Source of the DNA: Micrococcaceae bacterium UBA3381
GTDB taxonomy: Bacteria; Actinomycetota; Actinomycetes; Actinomycetales; Micrococcaceae
DNA: 5,970 bases
NCBI GenBank assembly: GCA_002358975.1
Contig: DEPX01000039.1
Span: forward strand, 505-6,474
Direction of reading: 5' to 3'
Position numbers and translations under genes: made by a program. Shown one piece after another: positions 1-5,970 of the stretch. The notes under the pieces are model-generated. The model was not told the DNA's origin, did no database searches, and saw nothing but the letters and a program-made list of their open reading frames with translations. The stretch's first letter is position 1. Every line of letters begins with the position of its first letter.

Positions 1-279
1 GGTGACTCGTTATTATTTGGGTTGGACATGGCAGGGATCGAATCATCGACGGGTTCGGCGTGTAATGCCGGGGTATCACGTCCCTCGCACGTTATCTTGG
101 CTACCGGTCAAGACGAATCAGCGGCCCGATCCACCCAGCGGTTTAGTCTGGGACATACGACGACGCAAGAAGATATCGACGCGGTGATAGCTGCACTGCC
201 GGGAATTTACCGGGCGGCAGCAGATGCCGGGATGGCTGCAGAGAAGTCATCCATCCGCACAGCAAATTCACACCGCTAA
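1..279 (+). CDS. Cysteine desulfurase, IscS/NifS type (3' end only)
   Basis: This is the C-terminal 92 residues of a PLP-dependent cysteine desulfurase; the frame is open to the window's left edge and ends at TAA 277-279. These enzymes take sulfur from L-cysteine as a persulfide on an active-site cysteine and pass it to partners in the cytoplasm. The segment STGSACNAG, with the presumed nucleophilic Cys encoded at 61-63, is the class I (IscS/NifS) active-site loop, unlike the RxGHHC motif of SufS-type enzymes. It is followed by the usual PSHV, a RSTQRFSLGHTTT strand and the helix EDIDAVIAALPGIYR. The PLP lysine and the rest of the fold lie outside the window. mnmA starts 12 bases downstream, so this enzyme is probably the sulfur donor for MnmA, as IscS is in E. 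coli. The last 20 or so residues (after YRAAADAG) look like an unconserved tail. The family is secure; whether it is the only desulfurase in the genome cannot be told. Confidence 0.93.
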   Translation, partial: GDSLLFGLDMAGIESSTGSACNAGVSRPSHVILATGQDESAARSTQRFSLGHTTTQEDIDAVIAALPGIYRAAADAGMAAEKSSIRTANSHR

Positions 280-280
280 C

Positions 281-287
281 GGGAGAG
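281..287 (+). promoter_or_regulatory. Ribosome binding site of mnmA
   Basis: GGGAGAG lies in the 12-base gap after the desulfurase stop and ends four bases before the ATG at 292; counted from GGGAG the spacing is six bases. It supports that ATG as the mnmA start. No promoter is visible in the gap, so mnmA is probably co-transcribed with the desulfurase. Confidence 0.7.
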
Positions 288-291
288 CATT

Positions 292-1440
292 ATGAAAAAG
301 TTAAAGGTTTTGGCAGCAATGTCAGGCGGTGTCGACTCGGCCGTGGCTGCCGCACGCGCAGTTGAAGCCGGCCACGACGTCGTCGGAGTCCATCTGGCAC
401 TGTCTCGGATGCCCGGCACATTGCGCACCGGTTCACGCGGCTGCTGCACCATCGAGGATGCCTCCGATGCCTGGCGTGCCTGCGAAAAATTAGGTATTCC
501 CTACTACACCTGGGACTTCTCTGAACGCTTCCAAGAAGAAGTTGTCGATGATTTTATTGCCGAATACGCCGCCGGACGCACCCCGAATCCATGCATGCGG
601 TGTAACGAGCGGATTAAATTCGCTGCCCTGTTGGAACGGGCACTGGCGTTAGGATTCGACGCGGTAGTGACCGGACATTACGCCAAGGTCATCGAAAATG
701 AAAACGGTGAGCTCGAGCTGCATCGTGCCGCCGATGATGCTAAAGACCAATCTTATGTGTTGGGTGTGCTCACTGCCGAACAGCTCAAGCACTCAATGTT
801 TCCGCTAGGCGACACCCCGTCGAAAGATATGGTGCGTGCCGAGGCTGAAGAACGTGGCCTATCAGTGGCACAAAAACCAGATTCCCACGATATTTGCTTT
901 ATTCCCGATGGTGACACCCGCGGCTGGTTGGAAGAAAAAATCGAAATGTCTGACGGGCCCATCGTGGATACCGAAGGTGACGAAGTCGGTACGCACCCGG
1001 GTGCTCAGGCCTTCACCATCGGTCAGCGCCGCGGATTAGGTATCGGCAAACCAGCCGGTGATGGTAAACCACGGTTCGTCTTAGAAATCCGGCCCAAAGA
1101 TAACACCGTGGTAGTCGGCTCACGCGATATGCTCGCCGTCGATCGAATAACCGGCATCCGTCCCTCATGGGCAGGCGCCCCCATCGCTGAGGAATCCACC
1201 GGTGAATGGTTTAACTGCCACGTCCAGGTTCGCGCTCACGCAGAACCCGTGCCAGGACGCGCCCGTGTAACCACCGGCGACGTCGATGGTACTAATGCCG
1301 TGGTGTGGGAAATGGAACTTGATGACACCATCCAGGGTGTTGCGCCAGGTCAGACCGCTGTGGTCTATCAGGGCACCAGGGTGCTTGGTCAGGTGACCAT
1401 CCATAAGTCGATCAACGCTGAACGCTTGGCACACGTCTAA
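292..1440 (+). CDS. mnmA: tRNA-specific 2-thiouridylase MnmA
   Basis: The 382-residue product matches MnmA, the cytoplasmic enzyme that uses ATP to adenylate U34 of tRNA Lys, Glu and Gln and then inserts sulfur to give 2-thiouridine. The N-terminal PP-loop is SGGVDS (residues 11-16). Next come NPCMRCNERIKF (99-110), TGHY (127-130), KDQSYVL (151-157), the second catalytic cysteine in ICFI (C202), and GQRRGLG (244-250) before the C-terminal beta-barrel. Aligned by eye to the E. coli enzyme, C104 matches nucleophile Cys102, C202 matches Cys199, and C101 replaces Asp99, so this is a CxxC type. The extra SRGCC segment (residues 48-52) is, from memory, usual in actinobacterial MnmA. Length is close to the family norm and no key residue is missing. 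The ATG at 292 follows a good ribosome binding site. The desulfurase directly upstream is the likely sulfur source. The chorismate mutase gene begins 10 bases after the stop. Confidence 0.97.
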   Translation: MKKLKVLAAMSGGVDSAVAAARAVEAGHDVVGVHLALSRMPGTLRTGSRGCCTIEDASDAWRACEKLGIPYYTWDFSERFQEEVVDDFIAEYAAGRTPNPCMRCNERIKFAALLERALALGFDAVVTGHYAKVIENENGELELHRAADDAKDQSYVLGVLTAEQLKHSMFPLGDTPSKDMVRAEAEERGLSVAQKPDSHDICFIPDGDTRGWLEEKIEMSDGPIVDTEGDEVGTHPGAQAFTIGQRRGLGIGKPAGDGKPRFVLEIRPKDNTVVVGSRDMLAVDRITGIRPSWAGAPIAEESTGEWFNCHVQVRAHAEPVPGRARVTTGDVDGTNAVVWEMELDDTIQGVAPGQTAVVYQGTRVLGQVTIHKSINAERLAHV

Positions 1441-1450
1441 ACTAGAGACT

Positions 1451-1786
1451 ATGAATTACGACTCCAAGGCGTCTTCCTTGACGGGGACCACCGATCCGGC
1501 CATCTTTCAAGAGCTGCTTTCCATTCGCTCCAGTATCGACAATATTGACGCCACCCTGGTGTATCTGCTGGCAGAGCGATTTAAATGCACCCAGAAAGTC
1601 GGTCGGCTTAAAGCTGAGCACGAATTGCCGCCATCGGATCCGGAACGCGAAAAAGCCCAGATCAAACGGTTACATTCGCTCAGCCAAGATGCTGAATTGG
1701 ACCCGGAGTTTGCTGAGAAATTTTTGAACTTCATCATCGAGGAAGTCATCCGTCACCACAAGGCGATCTCTCAGGAGCAGCAGTGA
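1451..1786 (+). CDS. Chorismate mutase, AroQ (type II) family
   Basis: This 111-residue protein is predicted to rearrange chorismate to prephenate, the branch point toward phenylalanine and tyrosine, in the cytoplasm. After a variable leader of about 20 residues it aligns without gaps to the E. coli P-protein mutase domain (offset 15). The substrate-binding residues R11, R28, K39, D48, R51 and E52 there correspond to R26, R43, K54, D63, R66 and E67 here. E. coli Gln88 corresponds to His103. The expected all-helical fold with a long first helix fits. It is a stand-alone mutase with no dehydratase, dehydrogenase or DAHP synthase domain, and no signal peptide is seen, so it is not the secreted *AroQ type. 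It starts 10 bases after mnmA with only a weak purine stretch (AGAG) before the ATG, and it overlaps the next gene by four bases. A tandem place in a tRNA-thiolation operon suggests shared transcription rather than shared function. Confidence 0.9.
   Translation: MNYDSKASSLTGTTDPAIFQELLSIRSSIDNIDATLVYLLAERFKCTQKVGRLKAEHELPPSDPEREKAQIKRLHSLSQDAELDPEFAEKFLNFIIEEVIRHHKAISQEQQ
1773..1777 (+). promoter_or_regulatory. Ribosome binding site deciding the GTG start at 1783
   Basis: AGGAG lies inside the end of the chorismate mutase gene, five bases before GTG at 1783. That GTG overlaps the mutase stop as GTGA. The site and the overlap indicate translational coupling and favour this non-ATG start for the MetE-like gene. 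Confidence 0.75.
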
Positions 1787-2760
1787 CGCACCCGGTTGCG
1801 GTAGTTGACGGTACGTTTGCTGGCACTGACTTGCACGCCGCATACAAGCTACAACTGGACGAAATCGGTTCACCAAATATCCCGGCCCTAGTGGAGCTGC
1901 CACAAGTGGGACCGCATGCAACTGGACTGGGAAAGTTGGCGGCGAATCTGGGTTTGCCCATTGAACGGCGTTCCTACGGGTGGCAGTTACAACACGGTCA
2001 CCGCATTTCTTCAGCCGATCAACTGCGGGCCATCTCGCACCGGGACAGTGTCATTCAAGCCCTGGCCGATGTTGCAGCCGGTCACGACGTACCTGCTGTG
2101 TCGGTACGTTTACCTGGACCTGTAACGACCATGACCGCCGGGTGGCTACCGTCAGGTCAGCGCATTATCCGTGATCCGGCGGCACGCGCCGATATAGCAG
2201 CTGCCTGGGCGGAAGCCGCTGCGGCACTTATTGAACGCATCAGATCCGTCACTGGGGCAGCAACCACGCTGACCGTCCAAGAAGGGGATGCCGCACAGGC
2301 GGTAAACGGGCGCATCCGGACTGCCTCGGGTGCTGGATTTGAACGGTCGCTGGATATCGCCGAAATACGATCGTACTGGCAAACCATTGCTGACCAAGAT
2401 GCGGTTATGCTCTTTGATGTTTCGGCCCAATTGCAAGCTACCGCAGCAGAAATCTGCGGTGTGACTCTCGAATGGCCCCAAGGCCGTAGCCATGCCACAG
2501 AACGCGTCTGGGAACTCGTCGATGGGTTAGTCCGAGCCGAAACTCCCGTTGGGCTCCAGCTTGAACAACACGGTGACCCACACCGGGACGCTGAACGACG
2601 CATCCAGCAGTACTTGGATTGGGGTCTGACACCTGAAAGCCTTGAATACGTCCGCCTGTTCCATCGTTTCGATAAGGCAACTGAGGCACAGGCCGGTACG
2701 GGGTTACGTTGGTTGGCCCTGTGTGCCAAACACGCAGGACAGTATATGGCTAGCCTATAG
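1783..2760 (+). CDS. Diverged MetE C-terminal-like (cobalamin-independent methionine synthase superfamily) protein
   Basis: The 325-residue product resembles the actinobacterial 'methionine synthase' proteins often encoded near mnmA and ligA. Family outline seen: GTFAGTD (10-16, usually GSLPGTD), PNIPALVELPQVGP (31-44), VRLPGPVT (108-115), WLPSGQRIIRDPAAR (121-135) and NGRIRTASGAG (175-185). True MetE transfers a methyl group from methyltetrahydrofolate polyglutamate to homocysteine using a zinc held by His, Cys, Glu and Cys. Here the usual zinc-site strand (HxC-like) reads VMLFDVSAQ (208-216) and the C-terminal Cys motif is absent; the only cysteines are C225 and C314. The usual Q-x-D-E-P reads TVQEGDA (164-170). 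Methionine synthesis is therefore unlikely, and any activity is unknown. Gene order supports the family call; the similarity was judged from memory, not searched. No signal peptide or membrane segment is seen. The GTG start is set by AGGAG five bases upstream. It is the last gene of the operon and faces the DUF58 gene. Confidence 0.75.
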   Translation: MTHPVAVVDGTFAGTDLHAAYKLQLDEIGSPNIPALVELPQVGPHATGLGKLAANLGLPIERRSYGWQLQHGHRISSADQLRAISHRDSVIQALADVAAGHDVPAVSVRLPGPVTTMTAGWLPSGQRIIRDPAARADIAAAWAEAAAALIERIRSVTGAATTLTVQEGDAAQAVNGRIRTASGAGFERSLDIAEIRSYWQTIADQDAVMLFDVSAQLQATAAEICGVTLEWPQGRSHATERVWELVDGLVRAETPVGLQLEQHGDPHRDAERRIQQYLDWGLTPESLEYVRLFHRFDKATEAQAGTGLRWLALCAKHAGQYMASL

Positions 2761-2771
2761 GGTAGGCCATA
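2745..2771. terminator. Possible bidirectional terminator between convergent operons
   Basis: TATGGC at 2745-2750 pairs with GCCATA at 2766-2771. With a bulged G the stem may extend by TA/TA and, past a mismatch, CC/GG around a TATA loop. It spans the end of the MetE-like gene and the 12-base gap before the end of the DUF58 gene, the place where both operons must stop. There is no T-run on either side, so it is not a classical intrinsic terminator; termination may be Rho-dependent or the dyad may be chance. Confidence 0.3.
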
Positions 2772-2772
2772 C

Positions 2773-4065
2773 TTAGAGGCGTCCGGCAGCTTTGAGCCGC
2801 AAATACATGTCACCAACGGCGGTAGGCAGCTCTTGTGGCTGCGCCTGGACAACATCGGCACCATACCGGTTTAACAGACGTACCATTTTGCGATTGCGCA
2901 ACTTTTGAGCCTCGGCACTGGCCGCAATAAACGCGTCATCAGAGGTTTCACGTTGTTGGGCCATCTCTTCACGCTCTGGATCTGCCACGGCAGCAATCAC
3001 CACGGCGTGCCGCTGAGTCAACACAGGCAGAATCGGGATCAGTCCCTCCTCGATGGCCGCAGAGTCCAACGGTGTCACCAAAACAAGAAATGCCCGCTGT
3101 CGAGTAATATTGGCAATTTCCGGTGGTAACAGCGACCAATCGGCGGCTAGCAGGCGGGGAAAAATTTTTGCCAGGGCCGTGGATATTCGATACAGCAGTG
3201 GTCCCTTATCCTCCGATGAGGACCGGGAACGGATTGCTTGATCTAAGGTGACAAGATCCACCCGATCACCGCCGGCATTGGCCAAAGCAGACATGAATAA
3301 AGCTGCCTCAATACCTGCATCAAAGCGTGTCTCATTGCCGATACGAACAGCTGAGGCCCGCGACGCATCTAAAACCACCACGACGCGACGATCGCGCTCG
3401 GGACGATAGGTGCGGACAATCAGGTCAGTAGACCGGGCTGAGGCTCGCCAATCAATGGTGCGTACATCATCACCACGGACATATTCACGTAAGGAGTCAA
3501 ACTCGTGACCCGCACCAGGGGTGTGCACCGCAGAACGGCCTTCAATTTCACGTAACTGATTGATCCGGGAGGGCAACTGTCGACGCGAACGAAATGGCGG
3601 GACCACCGTAACTTCACCTGAGACATCGTGGGTGTATTGGCGTCCTGCTATCCGTAATGGGCTAAAGCAGCGCACGGTAAGTTTGTGGCTACGTACGGTG
3701 CCTCTCCGGGAAGGGGCAAGCACACTTGTAAGTCGTTGGGTCGCCCCGGCGGCGATGTCGATGCGATGTAATGGTTGCGGATCGTTGGCCTGTGGCTGCC
3801 AACCGTCTCGTATCTGCCCGCGTATGCGACGGTTCGAGGTGTTAGTCAGTTCCACCCATACTTCTAATGGTTCTGCTAGGCGTACCTGCTTATTTTCACT
3901 GCGTATAATGCTTACCTTCCGTGGGGATGGCGTGAGTGTAATATCGATCAATAGCACTAGGGTTAGCGCTCCCACGAGCACAAAAACGGTTACCCAACTG
4001 GGCCATAACACCATGGGAATAAACCCGGCGATAGCCAGTAGCACAAAACGGAAGGAAACGAACAT
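2773..4065 (-). CDS. DUF58 domain protein, membrane-anchored, vWA-like
   Basis: The 430-residue product has two hydrophobic N-terminal segments (about residues 5-20 and 23-41), then an Ig-like beta region (about 50-155) containing RGTVRSHKLTVRCFSPLRIAG (split at 121-141), the usual 'RGxY..GP..L...DPFGL' element. The DUF58 signature follows: GAGHEFDSLREYVRGDD (184-200) and VRTIDWRASARSTDLIVR (201-218), then a von Willebrand A-like strand VVVVLDASRAS (228-238) and FLVLVTPLDS (326-335). DUF58 proteins are regular partners of MoxR ATPases; the large soluble part is probably cytoplasmic. The MIDAS-type D-x-S-x-S reads DASRA, so its second Ser is Ala and metal binding is uncertain. The chosen ATG at 4063-4065 overlaps the MoxR stop by one base (TAATG) and begins right before the first membrane segment. 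A longer frame opening at 4170 would add 35 Arg/Ser-rich residues lying wholly within the MoxR gene and is less likely. No strong ribosome binding site is seen, which fits coupled translation. Confidence 0.92.
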   Translation of the reverse strand: MFVSFRFVLLAIAGFIPMVLWPSWVTVFVLVGALTLVLLIDITLTPSPRKVSIIRSENKQVRLAEPLEVWVELTNTSNRRIRGQIRDGWQPQANDPQPLHRIDIAAGATQRLTSVLAPSRRGTVRSHKLTVRCFSPLRIAGRQYTHDVSGEVTVVPPFRSRRQLPSRINQLREIEGRSAVHTPGAGHEFDSLREYVRGDDVRTIDWRASARSTDLIVRTYRPERDRRVVVVLDASRASAVRIGNETRFDAGIEAALFMSALANAGGDRVDLVTLDQAIRSRSSSEDKGPLLYRISTALAKIFPRLLAADWSLLPPEIANITRQRAFLVLVTPLDSAAIEEGLIPILPVLTQRHAVVIAAVADPEREEMAQQRETSDDAFIAASAEAQKLRNRKMVRLLNRYGADVVQAQPQELPTAVGDMYLRLKAAGRL

Positions 4066-5018
4066 TACCGCGGCACCGAAACCGTTGCTAATAGACCCTG
4101 CAGCACCTGATCGACGTTGACGCCGTCCATTTCTGCTTCGGGACGCAGTGCCACTCGGTGGCGCAAACACGGTAGTAGCAGAGCTTGGACGTCATCGGGG
4201 GTGATAAAGTCACGGCCCATCAGCCAAGCCCAAGCTTTAGACGTTTTCATTAGTGCCGTAGAACCACGTGGTGAAACCCCTGTTTGCAGTGAGGGTGAGG
4301 TTCGGGTGGCCTGAACCAAGTCAACAATATATGACAGCACATCCGGGGATGTTTTGACCTGCGCAATCTCTGCTCTGGCCTCCCGCACGGTGGCCTGGTC
4401 AGCTACCGCATGCAATCCGGCATCGCCTAGTCTGGTCGGATTAAAACCAGTAGCGTGGCGATTTAGGATTTCAATTTCTTCTTTGCGACCCGGAAGGTCA
4501 AGTTTGACCTTGAGCATAAACCGGTCCAATTGGGCCTCGGGTAACGGGTAGGTGCCCTCATATTCAATGGGGTTCTGTGTGGCGATGACCATGAACGGCT
4601 CCGGCAGGGGATAGGTAGTGCCGTCCACGGAAACCTGGTGTTCCTCCATGGCTTCTAACAGTGCTGCCTGAGTTTTTGGTGGGGTGCGGTTGATCTCATC
4701 TGCCAGCATGAGGTTGGTGAATACGGGCCCCTGACGAAATTCAAAGTCTGAGGTCGAGGTATCAAAAATCAGTGAACCCGTCACATCACCGGGCATAAGA
4801 TCCGGAGTAAACTGCACTCGGGCATTTTGCAGATCCATAGCTTCCGACAGGCTGCGTACCAGCAATGTTTTGGCAACTCCTGGTACACCTTCCAACAGGA
4901 CGTGACCTTCGGCAAGCAACCCGATCAGTAACGAGGTGACGGCATGATCCTGGCCCACAACGGCCTTGGCAACCTCTACCCGGACATCATTGAGCGCAGG
5001 ACGGGCGGTATGGTTCAC
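4065..5018 (-). CDS. MoxR-family AAA+ ATPase
   Basis: The 317-residue product is a complete MoxR-type AAA+ ATPase. Walker A is GVPGVAKT (44-51), Walker B LMLADE (103-108) followed by INRTPPKTQAALLEAMEE, sensor 1 ATQNP (146-150), the arginine-finger element EAQLDRF (161-167) and sensor 2 SPRG (249-252) in the C-terminal lid. Spacing and length are normal and all ATP-binding and hydrolysis residues seem present. MoxR ATPases work in the cytoplasm as chaperone-like remodelers, best known for helping metal insertion or complex maturation together with vWA-domain partners; the DUF58 product encoded next is the obvious candidate partner. The start is GTG at 5016-5018, directly after the stop of the upstream gene, with AAGGAG six bases before it; the stop TAA overlaps the DUF58 ATG by one base. 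Subfamily (MoxR proper) is judged from gene context. The substrate is unknown. Confidence 0.95.
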   Translation of the reverse strand: MNHTARPALNDVRVEVAKAVVGQDHAVTSLLIGLLAEGHVLLEGVPGVAKTLLVRSLSEAMDLQNARVQFTPDLMPGDVTGSLIFDTSTSDFEFRQGPVFTNLMLADEINRTPPKTQAALLEAMEEHQVSVDGTTYPLPEPFMVIATQNPIEYEGTYPLPEAQLDRFMLKVKLDLPGRKEEIEILNRHATGFNPTRLGDAGLHAVADQATVREARAEIAQVKTSPDVLSYIVDLVQATRTSPSLQTGVSPRGSTALMKTSKAWAWLMGRDFITPDDVQALLLPCLRHRVALRPEAEMDGVNVDQVLQGLLATVSVPR

Positions 5019-5970
5019 TTATGACTCCTTTGTTTGTGCGCTGAAACGCTCACGCACCTGTTGTTCGAGGTGTTGTAGCTGCTGTGCCCATATGACGAAT
5101 TGCTGAGCGGTAAGCCGTTGGGCAGGCGGGGTATACAATTGCTGCAGTTCACTAACGGGACGGTGTAGCTGTTTGGAAGCCTCGGCCAAAATAGCTTGCT
5201 GTCGGGTTTCGTTGCCCAACTGCAGCAGCCTAGCCAGTCGTGCAAGGCTGGCATGCTGCAGGATGCTGACCGCATGCGTATAATGCTGTGCTTTGGCATA
5301 CATGCGGCCCCGCCCCACCGTCGTCTCGGCAGCCGAGACCTCAGCGGGTAAGGGTTCGGTAATCACCGGGCCACTGCGGCGTCCGATATAAAATAGGGCG
5401 ATACCGGTCACGATGACAGCCCAGACGATGCTCATACGCACCCAATCGGGCAGTTGAACCGGCGACAGTTCACCGTCGCGGTCTGGATCAAGACTGAAAT
5501 CCGGTTGAAACCAGATCACGGTATCAGCCCGACCAAGTGCCCAGGTTGCCAGGGTGGCTGTGCCATTGTCGTAGAGGCCGGCGTTAGACAGCATCTGCCA
5601 GTCGGCAAAAATAATTGAACCATCAGCAGTTTGCGCGTAGGCGTAAGACTGCGCGCCATCGGCATCCACTATGAAACAGCCTTGGGCGTTGTTGTCTAGG
5701 GCAACACCCGATCGTACCGAGGCAATATCCCCGGCTTCTTCAGCGGCTTGGAGCTGACAAGAGTCCTCAGCGTCGGTATGTTCGACCGCAGGTACGCCAG
5801 TGATGTCTTCGACACCCTCAACAAGGCGGCCAAGTTGCGGTTCGGAAACACCAGCAAATACTCGCTGATCAGGCGGGACAAGACCAGCCAGTTCATCTAG
5901 GCGGGTATACGATGCGGTATGCATGGCACTATTTTTATCGTGGAAGACCACCGTGGCATCCGGGTGGCGA
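5019..5970 (-). CDS. DUF4350 domain protein (5' end beyond window)
   Basis: The frame is open to the right edge (codon 5967-5969), giving 316 visible residues; counts below start there. A GTG at 5949-5951 could be read as a start, but codons upstream stay open and ATVVFHDKN (5-13) looks like an internal beta-strand of the domain, so the gene is taken as partial. The DUF4350 domain runs to about residue 155, with CQLQAAEEAG (71-80), GCFIV (97-101), a TNGxL-like SNAGLYDNGTATLATWALG (128-146) and VIWFQP (151-156). One membrane segment follows (about 179-196), ending in RRSG, then a cytoplasmic helical tail rich in Gln and Leu (about 220-312) with GRGRMYAKAQHY at its start. Family members usually also have an N-terminal membrane helix, which would put the domain outside the cell and the tail inside, near the ATPase. 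C71 and C98 could form a disulfide there. Molecular function is unknown. It directly precedes the MoxR gene with no gap. Confidence 0.85.
   Translation of the reverse strand, partial: RHPDATVVFHDKNSAMHTASYTRLDELAGLVPPDQRVFAGVSEPQLGRLVEGVEDITGVPAVEHTDAEDSCQLQAAEEAGDIASVRSGVALDNNAQGCFIVDADGAQSYAYAQTADGSIIFADWQMLSNAGLYDNGTATLATWALGRADTVIWFQPDFSLDPDRDGELSPVQLPDWVRMSIVWAVIVTGIALFYIGRRSGPVITEPLPAEVSAAETTVGRGRMYAKAQHYTHAVSILQHASLARLARLLQLGNETRQQAILAEASKQLHRPVSELQQLYTPPAQRLTAQQFVIWAQQLQHLEQQVRERFSAQTKES
5025..5030 (-). promoter_or_regulatory. Ribosome binding site deciding the GTG start of the MoxR gene
   Basis: On the minus strand this reads AAGGAG, a strong Shine-Dalgarno sequence six bases before GTG at 5018. 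It lies in the last codons (Lys-Glu-Ser-stop) of the DUF4350 gene, so translation of the two genes is probably coupled. Confidence 0.8.

Noticed and set aside
2157..2864. A 235-codon open frame on the minus strand opposite the MetE-like gene
   Set aside because: It is antisense to a recognisable family member, crosses the operon junction, is rich in Arg, Ser and Cys as shadow frames are, and has no recognisable domain.
3560..4120. A 186-codon open frame on the plus strand opposite the DUF58 gene
   Set aside because: It lies antisense to a clear DUF58 protein, has no recognisable domain, and its composition is that of a shadow frame.
4066..4170. N-terminal extension of the DUF58 protein to a start at 4170
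   Set aside because: It would lie wholly inside the MoxR gene and add a basic low-complexity stretch; the TAATG overlap at 4063-4067 just before the first membrane segment is the better start.
5015..5299. A 94-codon minus-strand frame overlapping the end of the DUF4350 gene
   Set aside because: It is an out-of-frame shadow of the DUF4350 and MoxR genes with no recognisable domain.
5949..5951. GTG as the true start of the DUF4350 gene
   Set aside because: The frame continues upstream to the window edge with sequence that fits the domain, and the expected N-terminal membrane helix would be missing.
1..5970. Search for tRNA, rRNA, CRISPR repeats, insertion sequences, attachment sites and riboswitches
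   Set aside because: The window is almost entirely coding, gaps are at most 12 bases, and no repeats or RNA-gene signatures were seen by eye.

Overview
The window looks like chromosomal DNA from an actinobacterium. The order cysteine desulfurase, mnmA, MetE-like protein is typical of Actinomycetota, and the MoxR/DUF58/DUF4350 cluster is common there too. The chorismate mutase resembles those of Micrococcales. By eye the GC content is only moderate (mid-50s percent), which is low for the group. That would fit a moderate-GC Micrococcaceae-type lineage, but the placement is inference.

The left half (1-2760, plus strand) is a tight run of four genes. It holds the 3' end of an IscS/NifS-type cysteine desulfurase, then mnmA (tRNA U34 2-thiolase), a small AroQ-type chorismate mutase, and a diverged protein of the cobalamin-independent methionine synthase (MetE C-terminal) superfamily. 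Gaps are 12 and 10 bases, and the last two genes overlap by four. The desulfurase and MnmA form a clear functional pair: sulfur taken from cysteine is passed to tRNA. The chorismate mutase belongs to aromatic amino-acid synthesis and appears to be a passenger. The last protein keeps the outline of its family but lacks the zinc-ligand and Asp-Glu-Pro signatures, so its function is unknown.

The right half (2773-5970, minus strand) reads toward the first operon and ends 12 bases from it. In transcription order it encodes a membrane-anchored DUF4350 protein (5' end beyond the window), a MoxR-family AAA+ ATPase, and a membrane-anchored DUF58 protein with a von Willebrand A-like domain. The three reading frames abut or overlap by one base, so they are probably translationally coupled. 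By analogy with better-studied MoxR systems they may form a chaperone-like or assembly module at the membrane, but the substrate is unknown.

Nearly every base is coding. I see no RNA gene, mobile element, CRISPR array or origin, and no gene-free stretch over 300 bases. I found no clearly novel system. The points that merit a second look are the degenerate MetE-like protein, the uncharacterised MoxR/DUF58/DUF4350 module, and a few altered residues at expected catalytic or metal-binding positions.
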